Below, one piece after another: positions 55,399 through 63,561 of a stretch of 64,000 nucleotides of DNA (the first letter of the stretch is position 1; every line of letters starts with the position of its first letter). A program made the position numbers and the translations under genes. Source of the stretch: Limnohabitans sp. 2KL-51 (GTDB lineage Bacteria; Pseudomonadota; Gammaproteobacteria; Burkholderiales; Burkholderiaceae_C); the NCBI RefSeq assembly GCF_003063645.1, contig NZ_NESJ01000001.1:248001-312000 (forward strand). Reading direction: 5' to 3'. Below the pieces are notes generated by a model. It did not search any database, was not told the origin of the DNA, and was given only the letters and a program-made list of their open reading frames with translations.

Positions 55399-55418
55399 CC
55401 AACCGATTGGTCGGTTAA
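55395..55418. promoter_or_regulatory. Probable PaaR-type (TetR family) operator before paaG
   Basis: TTAACCAACCGATTGG continues into TCGGTTAA as a 24-bp near-perfect palindrome containing the ACCGA-TTGGTCGGT core used by TetR-family regulators of phenylacetate genes. It ends 28 bp before the paaG ATG. The regulator gene is not in the window. Confidence 0.6.
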
Positions 55419-55446
55419 TGGTACATTTTCGCATTCGGAGATTTTC

Positions 55447-56250
55447 ATGACTGATCCATCATCATCCACTGTTTTGTATGAAGAACACGGCCCTGTGGCG
55501 GTGGTCACGCTCAACCGGCCTGCTGCGCTGAACAGTTTTGACCGTCAAATGCACCACGATCTGTGGGCGGCTTTTGACCAGGCCGAAGCCAACGCCCAGA
55601 TTCGCGCCATGGTGCTGACCGGCGCCGGGCGAGGTTTTTGCGCCGGTGCCGATTTGTCGTCCTTTGATTTCACGCCGGGTCCTGACCGCGTGGCTCGGGC
55701 CGATCCTGGGCCCATCATTGATCAGGCGTTCAACCCCACCACACGGCGCATCCAATCCTTGCGCATGCCCATTGTGGCCGCTGTGAACGGGGTGGCTGCA
55801 GGTGCAGGCGCTTCGGTGGCCATGGCCTGTGACATCGCCATTGCGGCCCCTCAGGCCAGCTTTATTCAAGCCTTCAGCAAAATCGGATTGATCCCGGATG
55901 CAGGCAGCAGCTGGTTGTTGGTCGAGCGCTTGGGGCTGCCGCGGGCGCTGGCCTTGGCCATGACGGGCGACAAGTTGCCGGCCCAGCAGGCCAAGGAATG
56001 GGGTTTGATTTGGGACGTGGCCGACGACCCCTTGGCCGCTGCCTTGACCTTGGCGCAGCGTTTGGCGAGCATGCCCACCCAAGCCTTGGTGGCCACCCGG
56101 GCGTTGTTGCAAGGCGCCACCACCCGCAGTCTGTCTGAACAGCTGGATCTGGAGCGAGACATGCAGTCGGCGATGGGCCGCACGCACGACTATTTCGAGG
56201 GGGTGCAGGCCTTCCTTGAAAAACGCGCACCCCAATTCAAAGGCGAATGA
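55447..56250 (+). CDS. paaG: PaaG, ring-1,2-epoxyphenylacetyl-CoA isomerase
   Basis: PaaG isomerises the epoxide of phenylacetyl-CoA to an oxepin for ring cleavage, and also shifts double bonds later in the pathway. The 267-residue crotonase has GRGFCAGADLSSFDF and AAVNGVAAGAGASVAMACDIAIAAPQASFIQAFSKIGLIPDAGSSWLLVERLG; the aspartate in PDAGSSW replaces the hydratase glutamate, as in PaaG. It overlaps paaI by 4 bp and has a TetR-type operator 28 bp upstream of its start. Confidence 0.88.
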   Translation: MTDPSSSTVLYEEHGPVAVVTLNRPAALNSFDRQMHHDLWAAFDQAEANAQIRAMVLTGAGRGFCAGADLSSFDFTPGPDRVARADPGPIIDQAFNPTTRRIQSLRMPIVAAVNGVAAGAGASVAMACDIAIAAPQASFIQAFSKIGLIPDAGSSWLLVERLGLPRALALAMTGDKLPAQQAKEWGLIWDVADDPLAAALTLAQRLASMPTQALVATRALLQGATTRSLSEQLDLERDMQSAMGRTHDYFEGVQAFLEKRAPQFKGE

Positions 56251-56681
56251 TGAGCGACCCCCAAGCACTGGCCCGGTTGGTGGGCGAGACGATGTTCGCT
56301 GTCGACGTGGCTTCCAAAGACACCATGGGCATGGAACTGCTGGTCTGCGAACCCGGCCGCGCCTTGATGCGCATGACGGTCAAAGCGCTGCACCTGAATG
56401 GACACCAAATTTGCCATGGCGGTTTCATCTTCACGCTGGCCGATTCGACCTTTGCCTTTGCCTGTAACAGCTACAACAAGAACGCGGTGGCTGCGGGTTG
56501 CAGCATCGAATTTTTGAAGCCCGGCAAGTTGGACGATGTGCTGACCTGTGAAGGCATTGAGCAAACGCTCAGCGGACGTCACGGCATCTACGACATGAAA
56601 GTCACCAACCAAAACGGTGAAGTCATCGCCATGTTCCGTGGCAAAAGCGCGCAGATCCCGGGCACCGTCATCCCCGAATAA
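56247..56681 (+). CDS. paaI: PaaI, hydroxyphenylacetyl-CoA thioesterase
   Basis: PaaI removes CoA from dead-end phenylacetyl-CoA derivatives and so protects the CoA pool. The 144-residue hotdog-fold protein has LNGHQICHGGFIFTLADSTFAFACNSYN, with the conserved glycine-rich turn and the aspartate on the central helix, and a closing segment NGEVIAMFRGKSAQIPGTVI. The double ATG at 56247 and 56250 overlaps the paaG stop, so the two are coupled. Confidence 0.9.
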   Translation: MMSDPQALARLVGETMFAVDVASKDTMGMELLVCEPGRALMRMTVKALHLNGHQICHGGFIFTLADSTFAFACNSYNKNAVAAGCSIEFLKPGKLDDVLTCEGIEQTLSGRHGIYDMKVTNQNGEVIAMFRGKSAQIPGTVIPE

Positions 56682-56692
56682 GTTTATGAATT

Positions 56693-56720
56693 GGGGGACA
56701 GGTCTTCAGCCCTGTCCCCC
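56693..56720. repeat. Hairpin between paaI and paaK, REP-like
   Basis: GGGGGACAGG (56693-56702) pairs with CCTGTCCCCC (56711-56720) around TCTTCAGC. There is no T run. The CTTCAGCC loop resembles the hairpin at 32.0 kb. Confidence 0.5.
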
Positions 56721-56741
56721 GCTGATCAAGTGGAGATTTGA

Positions 56742-58043
56742 ATGAGTCAAAAAGCCTTCCCCCTCGAGCCGATTGAAAAGGCCAGCATCGACGAGCTGCG
56801 CAGCTTGCAGCTCAAGCGCCTGCAGCAAACGCTGCAGCACGCCTATGCCAACTCGCCCGTGTACCGGGCCAAGTTCGACGCCGCAGGCGTGCACCCGGAC
56901 GATTGCAAAACGCTGGCCGACATCGCCAAGTTTCCGTTCACCACCAAGTCAGACCTGCGCGACAGCTACCCCTTTGGCATGTTTGCCGTGCCCCGTGAAA
57001 ACTGCGCCCGCATCCACGCGTCCAGCGGCACCACCGGCAAACCCACCGTGGTGGGCTACACCCTTAAAGACATCGACACTTGGTCCACCGTGGTGGCCCG
57101 CAGCATTCGCGCTGGCGGTGCCAAGCCCGGCGACATGGTGCACATCAGCTACGGCTACGGTCTGTTCACCGGCGGCATGGGCGCGCATTACGGCGCAGAA
57201 AAATTGGGCCTCACGGTCGTGCCTTTTGGCGGCGGCCAAACCGAGCGCCAGGTGCAGCTGATCCAGGATTTCAAGTCCAACATCATCATGGTCACGCCCA
57301 GTTACATGCTGGCGATTGCCGACGAGTTCGAGCGCCAAGGCATCGACCCCAAAACCAGCTCGCTGCGCATCGGCATCTTCGGCGCAGAGCCCTGGACCAA
57401 TGACATGCGCGCTGCGATTGAAAAGCGCATGAACATCGACGCGGTCGACATCTATGGCCTGTCTGAAGTGATGGGGCCGGGTGTGGCCAGTGAATGCATC
57501 GAGACCAAAGACGGCCCGACCATCTGGGAAGACCACTTCTACCCCGAGATCATCAACCCCGAGACGGGCGAGCCAGTGGCCGATGGCGAAATGGGCGAGT
57601 TGGTATTCACCAGCCTGACCAAAGAAGCGCTGCCCATCATCCGCTACCGCACGCGCGACCTGACGCGCCTGCTGCCCGGCACCGCCCGAAGCATGCGGCG
57701 CATGGAAAAAATCACCGGCCGCAGCGATGACATGATGATCATCCGGGGCGTGAACGTGTTCCCCAGCCAGATCGAAGAGCTGATCTTGAAGCGCGCCGAG
57801 CTGGCCCCGCACTACCAATGCGTCCTGACCCGTGAAGGCCCGATGGACGACCTCAAAGTGCTGATCGAAACCAAGCCCGGCGTGTCGCCCGACAGCATCG
57901 AGGCGCGTGCGGCGGCCAAGCAGCTGCAGCACGAGATCAAGGTCTACATTGGCTCGAGCGTGGCGATCGAGCTCAAGGCCGAAGGCGGCGTGGAGCGCAG
58001 CCAGGGCAAGGCCAAACGCGTGGTGGACTTGCGCGGCAAGTGA
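56742..58043 (+). CDS. paaK: Phenylacetate-CoA ligase
   Basis: PaaK activates phenylacetate with ATP and CoA, the first step of the pathway. The 433-residue product has the family AMP-binding motif HASSGTTGKPTVVGYT, GLSEVMGPGVASECIE, TRDLTRLLPG and GRSDDMMIIRGVNVFPSQIEELI. Its length is right for PaaK and shorter than acetyl-CoA-synthetase-type ligases. It is last in paaG-paaI-paaK; the oxygenase genes paaABCDE are not nearby. It ends 1 bp before the convergent M61 peptidase gene. Confidence 0.94.
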   Translation: MSQKAFPLEPIEKASIDELRSLQLKRLQQTLQHAYANSPVYRAKFDAAGVHPDDCKTLADIAKFPFTTKSDLRDSYPFGMFAVPRENCARIHASSGTTGKPTVVGYTLKDIDTWSTVVARSIRAGGAKPGDMVHISYGYGLFTGGMGAHYGAEKLGLTVVPFGGGQTERQVQLIQDFKSNIIMVTPSYMLAIADEFERQGIDPKTSSLRIGIFGAEPWTNDMRAAIEKRMNIDAVDIYGLSEVMGPGVASECIETKDGPTIWEDHFYPEIINPETGEPVADGEMGELVFTSLTKEALPIIRYRTRDLTRLLPGTARSMRRMEKITGRSDDMMIIRGVNVFPSQIEELILKRAELAPHYQCVLTREGPMDDLKVLIETKPGVSPDSIEARAAAKQLQHEIKVYIGSSVAIELKAEGGVERSQGKAKRVVDLRGK

Positions 58044-58044
58044 A

Positions 58045-59829
58045 TCAGACCGCAGGCCACTGATCGGCCGGGCGGTCCTTGAGCACGCTCAGCTGCCAGT
58101 GGCTTGCCTGCGCAGGCACCTTGAGCGGCAAGCGCAGCAGGCGTTTGTCGCGTGAGACCAGGGCGGTCAATTGGCGCTCTTTGCCCAGCAAGGCGCTCAG
58201 TTCGTCGAGTTTGCCCAGACGCCAGCTGCCGCCTTGCCCCTTGGCCCCTACGTCCAGGCCCAGCCATTCGTCACCCGCAGCCAGGCCCGCGGCTTCGCCC
58301 GCGCCGCCGCGCAGCACCACTTTGACCTGCACACTGCCTGCGGCTTCGCTCACGCGCAAGCCCAAGCGCTGCGCCATGCCCGAGGTCTCGGCCTCTACCC
58401 CGATGCCATGCGCCGTGAGCAGTTCCCGCAGCGGCAGCTCTTGCGTGCTGTGCGCCCAGCGCTGGATCTCGCCCGCCCAGCTGCGGCCGGTCACGGCCTG
58501 CAATTCGTCCAGCAAGTCCTGCTCGCGCAGGGGTCCGGCCTTGCAGCGTTTCCACAGGCCGCGCATCACGGTGTCGAGCGTGTAGCCTTCGGTTTTGAAT
58601 TCGCGGCGCACCGTCAGGTCCAGGCACAAAGCCACCAGCGCGCCCTTGGTGTAATAACTCACGGTGGCGTTGATGGTGTTTTCGTCCTGGCGGTAGTACT
58701 TGACCCAAGCGTCAAAGCTCGACTGCGCGACGCTTTGCACATGGCGGCCCGGCGTTTGCTGCACCTGCGCGATGGTCTTGCCCAGCAGTTCGATATAAGT
58801 GGCGTCGTCAATCAGCCCTGCGCGGCGCAGCAAGATGTCGTCGTAATAGCTGGTAAAACCCTCAAAAAACCACAGCAACTGCGTGTAGTTCTCCTGGCTG
58901 TAGTCGTAGCGGGCAAAGGCATCGGGGCGCAGTTGCTTGACGTTCCATGTGTGAAAGTACTCGTGGCTGATCAGGCCCAGCAGCGTGGTGTAGCCCTCTG
59001 GCTTGCGCGGGCTGGCGGACAGGCCGTTGTGGCGTGGCAAATCATCGCGTTTGCAAATCAACGCGGTGCTGTTGCGGTGCTCCAGACCGCCGTAGCCGTC
59101 GTGCACGGCGTTGAGCATGAAAAGGTAGTTGTGATGAGGCGTTTTTTTGCCCGCTGCCTTGCTCGATCCGTGCCAAAAACCAATGGCGGCCTCGCAGATT
59201 TTTTGTGTGTCGGCCAACAACCGGTCACCGTCAAAGGAGGGCAGAGCCCCCGCCACCACAAAGCGGTGCGGCACGCCGCAGGCGTTGAAGCTGCCGCTCC
59301 AGAACGCGCCTAACTCCACCGGGCAGTCCACCAGTTCGTCGTAGTTTGCGGCTTCGTAAAGGCCAAAGCCTTTTTTGTCGGTTTTGAGCGGTGCCAGGCC
59401 CGTGGCGGCCTGCCAACTGGGTTGGCTCTTCACAGCTTGCAGCTGCAGCTGATGCGGCGCGTGTTCTTGCCCGTGCACCCGCAGGCACAGGCTCGTGCCA
59501 TTGAAAAAGCCGCGTTGGCTGTCCAGCCAGGCGGTGCGCACCGAGTTGTCAAAAGCATAGACCTCGTAACTCAGCACCAGGGGCTGCCCGCTATTGCAAG
59601 CAATGGCCCAGCTGCACTTGTCTTGCTGCTGTGTGGGCAAACTGCGGCGGCCTTGTTTGGCGCTCAGGTTTTGCAGGTTTTTGGAGAACTCGCGCACCAG
59701 ATAACTGCCCGGAATCCACACCGGCAGCGACACGGTTTGCTGCGCTGCGGGTTCAGTGATGGTGAGCGTCACCCGAAACAAATGGGCGTGCAGGTCGGCG
59801 GCTTCAACGGTGTAGTGGATGGCGGTCAT
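58045..59829 (-). CDS. M61-family metallopeptidase with PDZ domain
   Basis: The 594-residue protein resembles glycyl aminopeptidases of family M61. The N-terminal beta domain (IHYTVEAADLHAHLFRVTLTI) is followed by the zinc motif LISHEYFHTWNVKQLRPDAF, with the downstream glutamate in WFFEGFTSYYDD, and a C-terminal PDZ-like region (VSEAAGSVQVKVVLRGGAGEAAGLAAGDEWLGL). No signal peptide is seen, so it is probably cytosolic. It hydrolyses peptides with N-terminal glycine in the characterised member. Confidence 0.9.
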   Translation of the reverse strand: MTAIHYTVEAADLHAHLFRVTLTITEPAAQQTVSLPVWIPGSYLVREFSKNLQNLSAKQGRRSLPTQQQDKCSWAIACNSGQPLVLSYEVYAFDNSVRTAWLDSQRGFFNGTSLCLRVHGQEHAPHQLQLQAVKSQPSWQAATGLAPLKTDKKGFGLYEAANYDELVDCPVELGAFWSGSFNACGVPHRFVVAGALPSFDGDRLLADTQKICEAAIGFWHGSSKAAGKKTPHHNYLFMLNAVHDGYGGLEHRNSTALICKRDDLPRHNGLSASPRKPEGYTTLLGLISHEYFHTWNVKQLRPDAFARYDYSQENYTQLLWFFEGFTSYYDDILLRRAGLIDDATYIELLGKTIAQVQQTPGRHVQSVAQSSFDAWVKYYRQDENTINATVSYYTKGALVALCLDLTVRREFKTEGYTLDTVMRGLWKRCKAGPLREQDLLDELQAVTGRSWAGEIQRWAHSTQELPLRELLTAHGIGVEAETSGMAQRLGLRVSEAAGSVQVKVVLRGGAGEAAGLAAGDEWLGLDVGAKGQGGSWRLGKLDELSALLGKERQLTALVSRDKRLLRLPLKVPAQASHWQLSVLKDRPADQWPAV

Positions 59830-59889
59830 GGGGCAAGGTTTGGGTTGAGTGGCTTGGGGCTGGGCTTGTAGTGCTGGGTTTGGCTTTGA

Positions 59890-59935
59890 GGGCGTGTGCC
59901 ACGCTCATCGCCCACGGGGTGGGCTCCTACAAAAG
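59890..59935 (-). repeat. REP-like element, single copy
   Basis: On the minus strand it reads TTTTGTAGGAGCCCACCCCG onward and matches the element at 53012-53056, except that the stem GCGCAC/GTGCGC is GCCCAC/GTGGGC here. Both arms changed together, so pairing is kept. Confidence 0.7.
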
Positions 59936-59955
59936 AGCGTCTCGGGTGCTGTTGC

Positions 59956-60423
59956 TTACGTTGCACCAGCGGCCAAAAAACAGCTCATGCTGGCCACGAT
60001 GGTCAGTTGCAAGCGCATGGGCAACCAAGGGGCCAGGCCCGCAGCGGGCCAAGTGCGGCGGTCCATCACATAGCAGCCGATCAGCACAAAGCCCAGCAGA
60101 GGCAAGCCTGCAAAGGCGGGCATCATCACGCCCACCCAGGCCAGCAGGGAGGGCGCGACACCCCAGGTGAAGTGGATGCGAGGTGCTTCAGGGGTGATCA
60201 ATGCGTTGCGAAAGCCCACGCCCCAGTGGATGCCGCCCAAAAACGACACGATCACCGCGCCATAGCCTTGCATGGCCAGGGCCACATAGGGGTGCAGTTC
60301 GGGGCCAACCAACCACAGGCACAGGGCCAAAAACACAAAGGGAATCAGCCCGGCGTAACCCAAGCGGCGGATCAGCCGCCAGGTCGGGTCTTCGGTCATG
60401 GGATGCGGCAGTGTGGATGTCAT
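59956..60423 (-). CDS. DUF3429 family membrane protein
   Basis: The 155-residue product has about four hydrophobic helices and matches DUF3429 (LGYAGLIPFVFLALCLWLVG, MQGYGAVIVSFLGGIHWGVGF). The function is unknown. The start at 60423 overlaps the dsbC-like stop by 4 bp (ATGA), which supports it over the internal ATG at about 60399. It is probably transcribed with the dsbC-like and UbiH-family genes. Confidence 0.85.
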   Translation of the reverse strand: MTSTLPHPMTEDPTWRLIRRLGYAGLIPFVFLALCLWLVGPELHPYVALAMQGYGAVIVSFLGGIHWGVGFRNALITPEAPRIHFTWGVAPSLLAWVGVMMPAFAGLPLLGFVLIGCYVMDRRTWPAAGLAPWLPMRLQLTIVASMSCFLAAGAT

Positions 60424-61136
60424 TTGATCTCGGTGAGCATTTTTTCAACTTGAGCCATGGGCACGGCACCGGGGACACGAGAGCCATCGGCAAACAAGAG
60501 CAGGGGTGTGCCGGTGATGCGGTTTTTCTGCCCAAAGGCCACGATCGAGTCAATGGCCGAGGCATCACAGTTGATGGCGGGGGGTGTGGTGCCGTTGATC
60601 ATCCAGTCGTTCCAGACCTTGGCCTTGTCTTTGGCGCACCAGATGTTTTTGGTTTTGGTCTTGGAGTCCTCGCCCAGGATGGGGTAGAGGAAGTGGTAAA
60701 TGGTCACGTTGTCCAGCTTTTGCAAGTCTTTTTCGAAGCGCTTGCAGTAGCCGCAGTTGGGGTCGGCAAACACGACCAGCTTGCGTTTTCCGTTACCGCG
60801 CACTTGGGTGAAAGCATTTTTGATGGGCAACTGGTCAAACGGGATGACCGAGAGTTTGTCCACGCGCTCTTCGGTCAGGTTGCGCTTTTGTTTCGTGTCG
60901 ATGAGTGCGCCCTGAATCAGGAAGTTGCCTTCGGCATCGCTGTACATCACGTCGTTGCCCAAGCGGATTTCAAACAGCCCATTCATTGGGGTTTTACTCA
61001 CCTCGTCGATCTTGGGCAGGTTGGGCAGGCGCTCGCTCAGATTTTTGCGGATGACCGCTTCTTGCGCCAAAACATGACCACAGGTCAAGGCGATGGTGGC
61101 CACGATCAGGACCAGTTTGGAGAGAGAGAACTTCAT
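60420..61136 (-). CDS. dsbC: DsbC-family periplasmic disulfide isomerase
   Basis: The 238-residue product has a signal peptide (MKFSLSKLVLIVATIALTCGHVLAQ), an N-terminal dimerisation part and a thioredoxin fold with the active site DPNCGYCKRFEKDL (CGYC). A second cysteine pair (NIWCAKDKAKVW and INCDASA) matches the structural disulfide of DsbC. The C-terminal cis-proline loop is ITGTPLLLFADG. It reshuffles wrong disulfides in the periplasm. ATG 61136 is chosen because it begins the signal peptide. Confidence 0.9.
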   Translation of the reverse strand: MKFSLSKLVLIVATIALTCGHVLAQEAVIRKNLSERLPNLPKIDEVSKTPMNGLFEIRLGNDVMYSDAEGNFLIQGALIDTKQKRNLTEERVDKLSVIPFDQLPIKNAFTQVRGNGKRKLVVFADPNCGYCKRFEKDLQKLDNVTIYHFLYPILGEDSKTKTKNIWCAKDKAKVWNDWMINGTTPPAINCDASAIDSIVAFGQKNRITGTPLLLFADGSRVPGAVPMAQVEKMLTEIK

Positions 61137-61173
61137 GACAGAGGCTTTCGGAATCAAGTAAAAGAAGGACAAA

Positions 61174-62355
61174 TCAGTTTGTGGCCTTGGCAGGGTTGGG
61201 CGGAGTGCTTTGGCCCATGGCCCGTTGCGTCATCCAGTGTTTGAGTGGGCCGCTGCGGTCAAAGCCGCGCATGCCCCAGTTGCGCAGGTTTTGCCAGATC
61301 GGGCCGGGCTGGGCAAACAGCCGCTGTAGGCCATCGGTCACGAAACCCATGGCTTGCACATCGGCCTGGCGTGCGCGCTCGTAGCGGCGCATCAGTTTGA
61401 GGTCGTGCAGCGGCCGCCAAAATTCTTTGGCGCGGATCACGCTGACCAGTTCCGCCACATCCGCCAGGCCCACGTTCAGGCCTTGACCGGCCAGCGGGTG
61501 CAGGGCATGGGCCGCATCGCCCGCCAATGCAAAGGCTTGTTTGTTTTGCCCCGGCATGGTGCCGATCCAGCGTTCGGCGCGCGCCAGTTGCAACGGCCAT
61601 ACGGCACGCTCGGCCGACAACTGCATGCCGCCCAGGGCATGGCCGCAGGCTTGGGCCAGTGCAGCGGCAAAGTTTTCGGGCGGCATGGTCATCAATTCTT
61701 GCGCCCGCAGCGGGTGAACCGACCAGACCAGCGCGACTTCGCGCCCGCCTTCGCCGCCCAAGGGCAGCAGGGCCAGCACTTCGGCTTGCGGCTGCGCCAG
61801 GCCGGACGCGGGGCTCCAGCCAAACCATTGCCGGGCGATGCCCTCATGCACTCGGTCGCACATCAGGCGGGTGGCCAGGGCGTGTTGCTCGTAATGCGTG
61901 ATGTCAAAGCCTACGCCCAGCTCGGCGCGGGTCTGGCTGGCACGGCCTTCACACACCACCGTGAGCGGCGCGGACAACGGGGCCTGTACCACTTGAATCT
62001 GGGGCTGAAACTGCACGGCTTGCGCCAGCAGCGCTTGCAACACAGGCACATCTACCATCCAGTTGAGCTCACCCACGCCCTGATCGCCGGCACCGAAATT
62101 GAGCTTGCCGCCATCGTCGCCCCAGACCTGCATCTGGTGCACGGGCGTGACGGCGGGGGCCTCAGGCCAGCAGCGCAGGTCTTGCAGCAAGGCCTTGGCC
62201 GCGCCGTTGAGCGAATAGGCGCGCACGTCAGGGGCCGTGTTGGGCTGGGGTGAATCGACCAAAGCCACGTTCAGCCGTTCGCGGGCCAGCAGCAAAGCCA
62301 AAGTGCGGCCAACAATGCCAGCGCCACGGATGCAAATATCGGGAGAGTTAGCCAT
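61174..62355 (-). CDS. UbiH/Coq6-family FAD-dependent hydroxylase
   Basis: The 393-residue flavoprotein has the N-terminal GAGIVGRTLALLLARERLNVALVD dinucleotide fold and the late FAD motif GDAAHALHPLAGQGLNVGLADVAELV. This group hydroxylates the ubiquinone ring (UbiH, UbiF, UbiI or UbiM); the position it attacks cannot be told from sequence. MANSPDICIRG at 62355 is taken as the start, with ATG 62364 as a near alternative. It precedes the dsbC-like gene by 37 bp. Confidence 0.88.
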   Translation of the reverse strand: MANSPDICIRGAGIVGRTLALLLARERLNVALVDSPQPNTAPDVRAYSLNGAAKALLQDLRCWPEAPAVTPVHQMQVWGDDGGKLNFGAGDQGVGELNWMVDVPVLQALLAQAVQFQPQIQVVQAPLSAPLTVVCEGRASQTRAELGVGFDITHYEQHALATRLMCDRVHEGIARQWFGWSPASGLAQPQAEVLALLPLGGEGGREVALVWSVHPLRAQELMTMPPENFAAALAQACGHALGGMQLSAERAVWPLQLARAERWIGTMPGQNKQAFALAGDAAHALHPLAGQGLNVGLADVAELVSVIRAKEFWRPLHDLKLMRRYERARQADVQAMGFVTDGLQRLFAQPGPIWQNLRNWGMRGFDRSGPLKHWMTQRAMGQSTPPNPAKATN

Positions 62356-62645
62356 GGTCTGCATTGTAGGTGTGCGCTTGTGTGCACTGTGTGGACATGG
62401 CGCCTGAAGACCCTTTGCGGCATGGGCAAGTCCTTGTGCTGCATTGACGCCGTTTGACCTGTGAACCACAGGTTGCTGACCGACTTCAACGAGACCGCGC
62501 CATCGCTTATGCCGCGCACCCGCCCGGTGCGCCCTTGCAGAACTTTGCGCTCAATCTGAAGCCTTAATTTTTTCGTTAAAATTTGTTATTGTGGATTTTT
62601 AGGCGATTTTTTCAATTTAAAGTCAATTTTTTTATGGAGTTTCAA

Positions 62646-63212
62646 GTGAACTATTTAGGCAAAACAGTACTGATATTGAGTTGTGTTGGATTGATTTCTT
62701 GCAGCGCGGTCCCCGTCGTCACCCAGCAAACGCAACCCACGGGTGCCACGTCGCAAGCCATCCACAGCGCCACGACAAAGTCATTGGTCTGTGTCGTACA
62801 CCCAGGCGACCAAGCCCACGGACAAGAAAAATACCCCGGCAGCGGTGCGGAAATTGGCCAACGGGTTGAGAAGGCCGTTCAACAGGCGGGATGGCAGACG
62901 GTCGCGATCAAAGTCGATGCAGGTCAGTCGGCTGCAGAGTGCACGCGTCGCGGTGGCACCCATTTGCTGGAAACCCGTGTTACGCACTACGAAGACAATC
63001 TCACGGGTTGGACGCTCAACCCCGACCGGATTGAACTTCAACTGCGCTTGAGTCCTGCTTCTCAACCCGCACAAGTCAGGCAAGTCAGCTACGAGGCCAG
63101 GTCCAATTTGTTGGCCAGTGCTATTGTAGAGTGGGGCAATGCCAAACCAGTCAGTCTTTTGAAGGGCGATTTTGACAGTCTGGTGAGCCGCCTTTTAAGT
63201 GATGCCCGCTGA
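62646..63212 (+). CDS. Lipoprotein, DUF4823-like
   Basis: The 188-residue product has a lipoprotein signal (VNYLGKTVLILSCVGLISCS, cysteine about residue 19) and a mature domain (GSGAEIGQRVEKAVQQAGWQTVAIKVDAG, CTRRGGTHLLETRVTHYEDNLTGWTLNPDRIELQLRL) resembling DUF4823. GTG 62646 is chosen because GGAG lies 5 bases before it, while ATG 62634 has no ribosome site. The upstream DNA is AT-rich and probably holds its promoter. The function is unknown. Confidence 0.75.
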   Translation: MNYLGKTVLILSCVGLISCSAVPVVTQQTQPTGATSQAIHSATTKSLVCVVHPGDQAHGQEKYPGSGAEIGQRVEKAVQQAGWQTVAIKVDAGQSAAECTRRGGTHLLETRVTHYEDNLTGWTLNPDRIELQLRLSPASQPAQVRQVSYEARSNLLASAIVEWGNAKPVSLLKGDFDSLVSRLLSDAR

Positions 63213-63561
63213 TTAAGCGTCAGTGGCGGTCGGAGCATCTTGGCCGCACCAACTGGCCTCACCTTCGTTTTGATGGGTGGGGCCCGCATGGGCTTGACTT
63301 GCGCGTATCGGTTCTTCGTGCGAGCTTGTCACGCGGCCCTGCCGTCTCTCGCAGGCCGCATCAGCAGGTGTTTGGTGATCAGTACAATCACCGGCATTCG
63401 CCCCAGGACAAAACTCGGACATCCAACGCGCGTCTAGCGCGTTTTTTGACGGCATACCCTGCACTTTGGCCACAACTTAACTGCGCATGTCGGGCATCTC
63501 GAACGCGCCAGTGTTGGGCTCGACAGTGCAACTGGGGTCTTGATTTATAAGGACTTTTTCC
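63213..63561. other. Intergenic region before ychF with a terminator-like hairpin
   Basis: No gene is seen. A 7-bp stem (AACGCGC at 63425-63431 with GCGCGTT at 63437-63443) runs into six T residues (63442-63447), like an intrinsic terminator. A TACAAT at 63383-63388 could be a -10 box without a clear -35. The region may encode a short terminated leader. Confidence 0.45.

Noticed and set aside
62271-62519. An 82-codon minus-strand frame upstream of the UbiH-family gene
   Set aside because: It overlaps the UbiH start in another frame and has no recognisable features; its hydrophobic end mirrors coding sequence.
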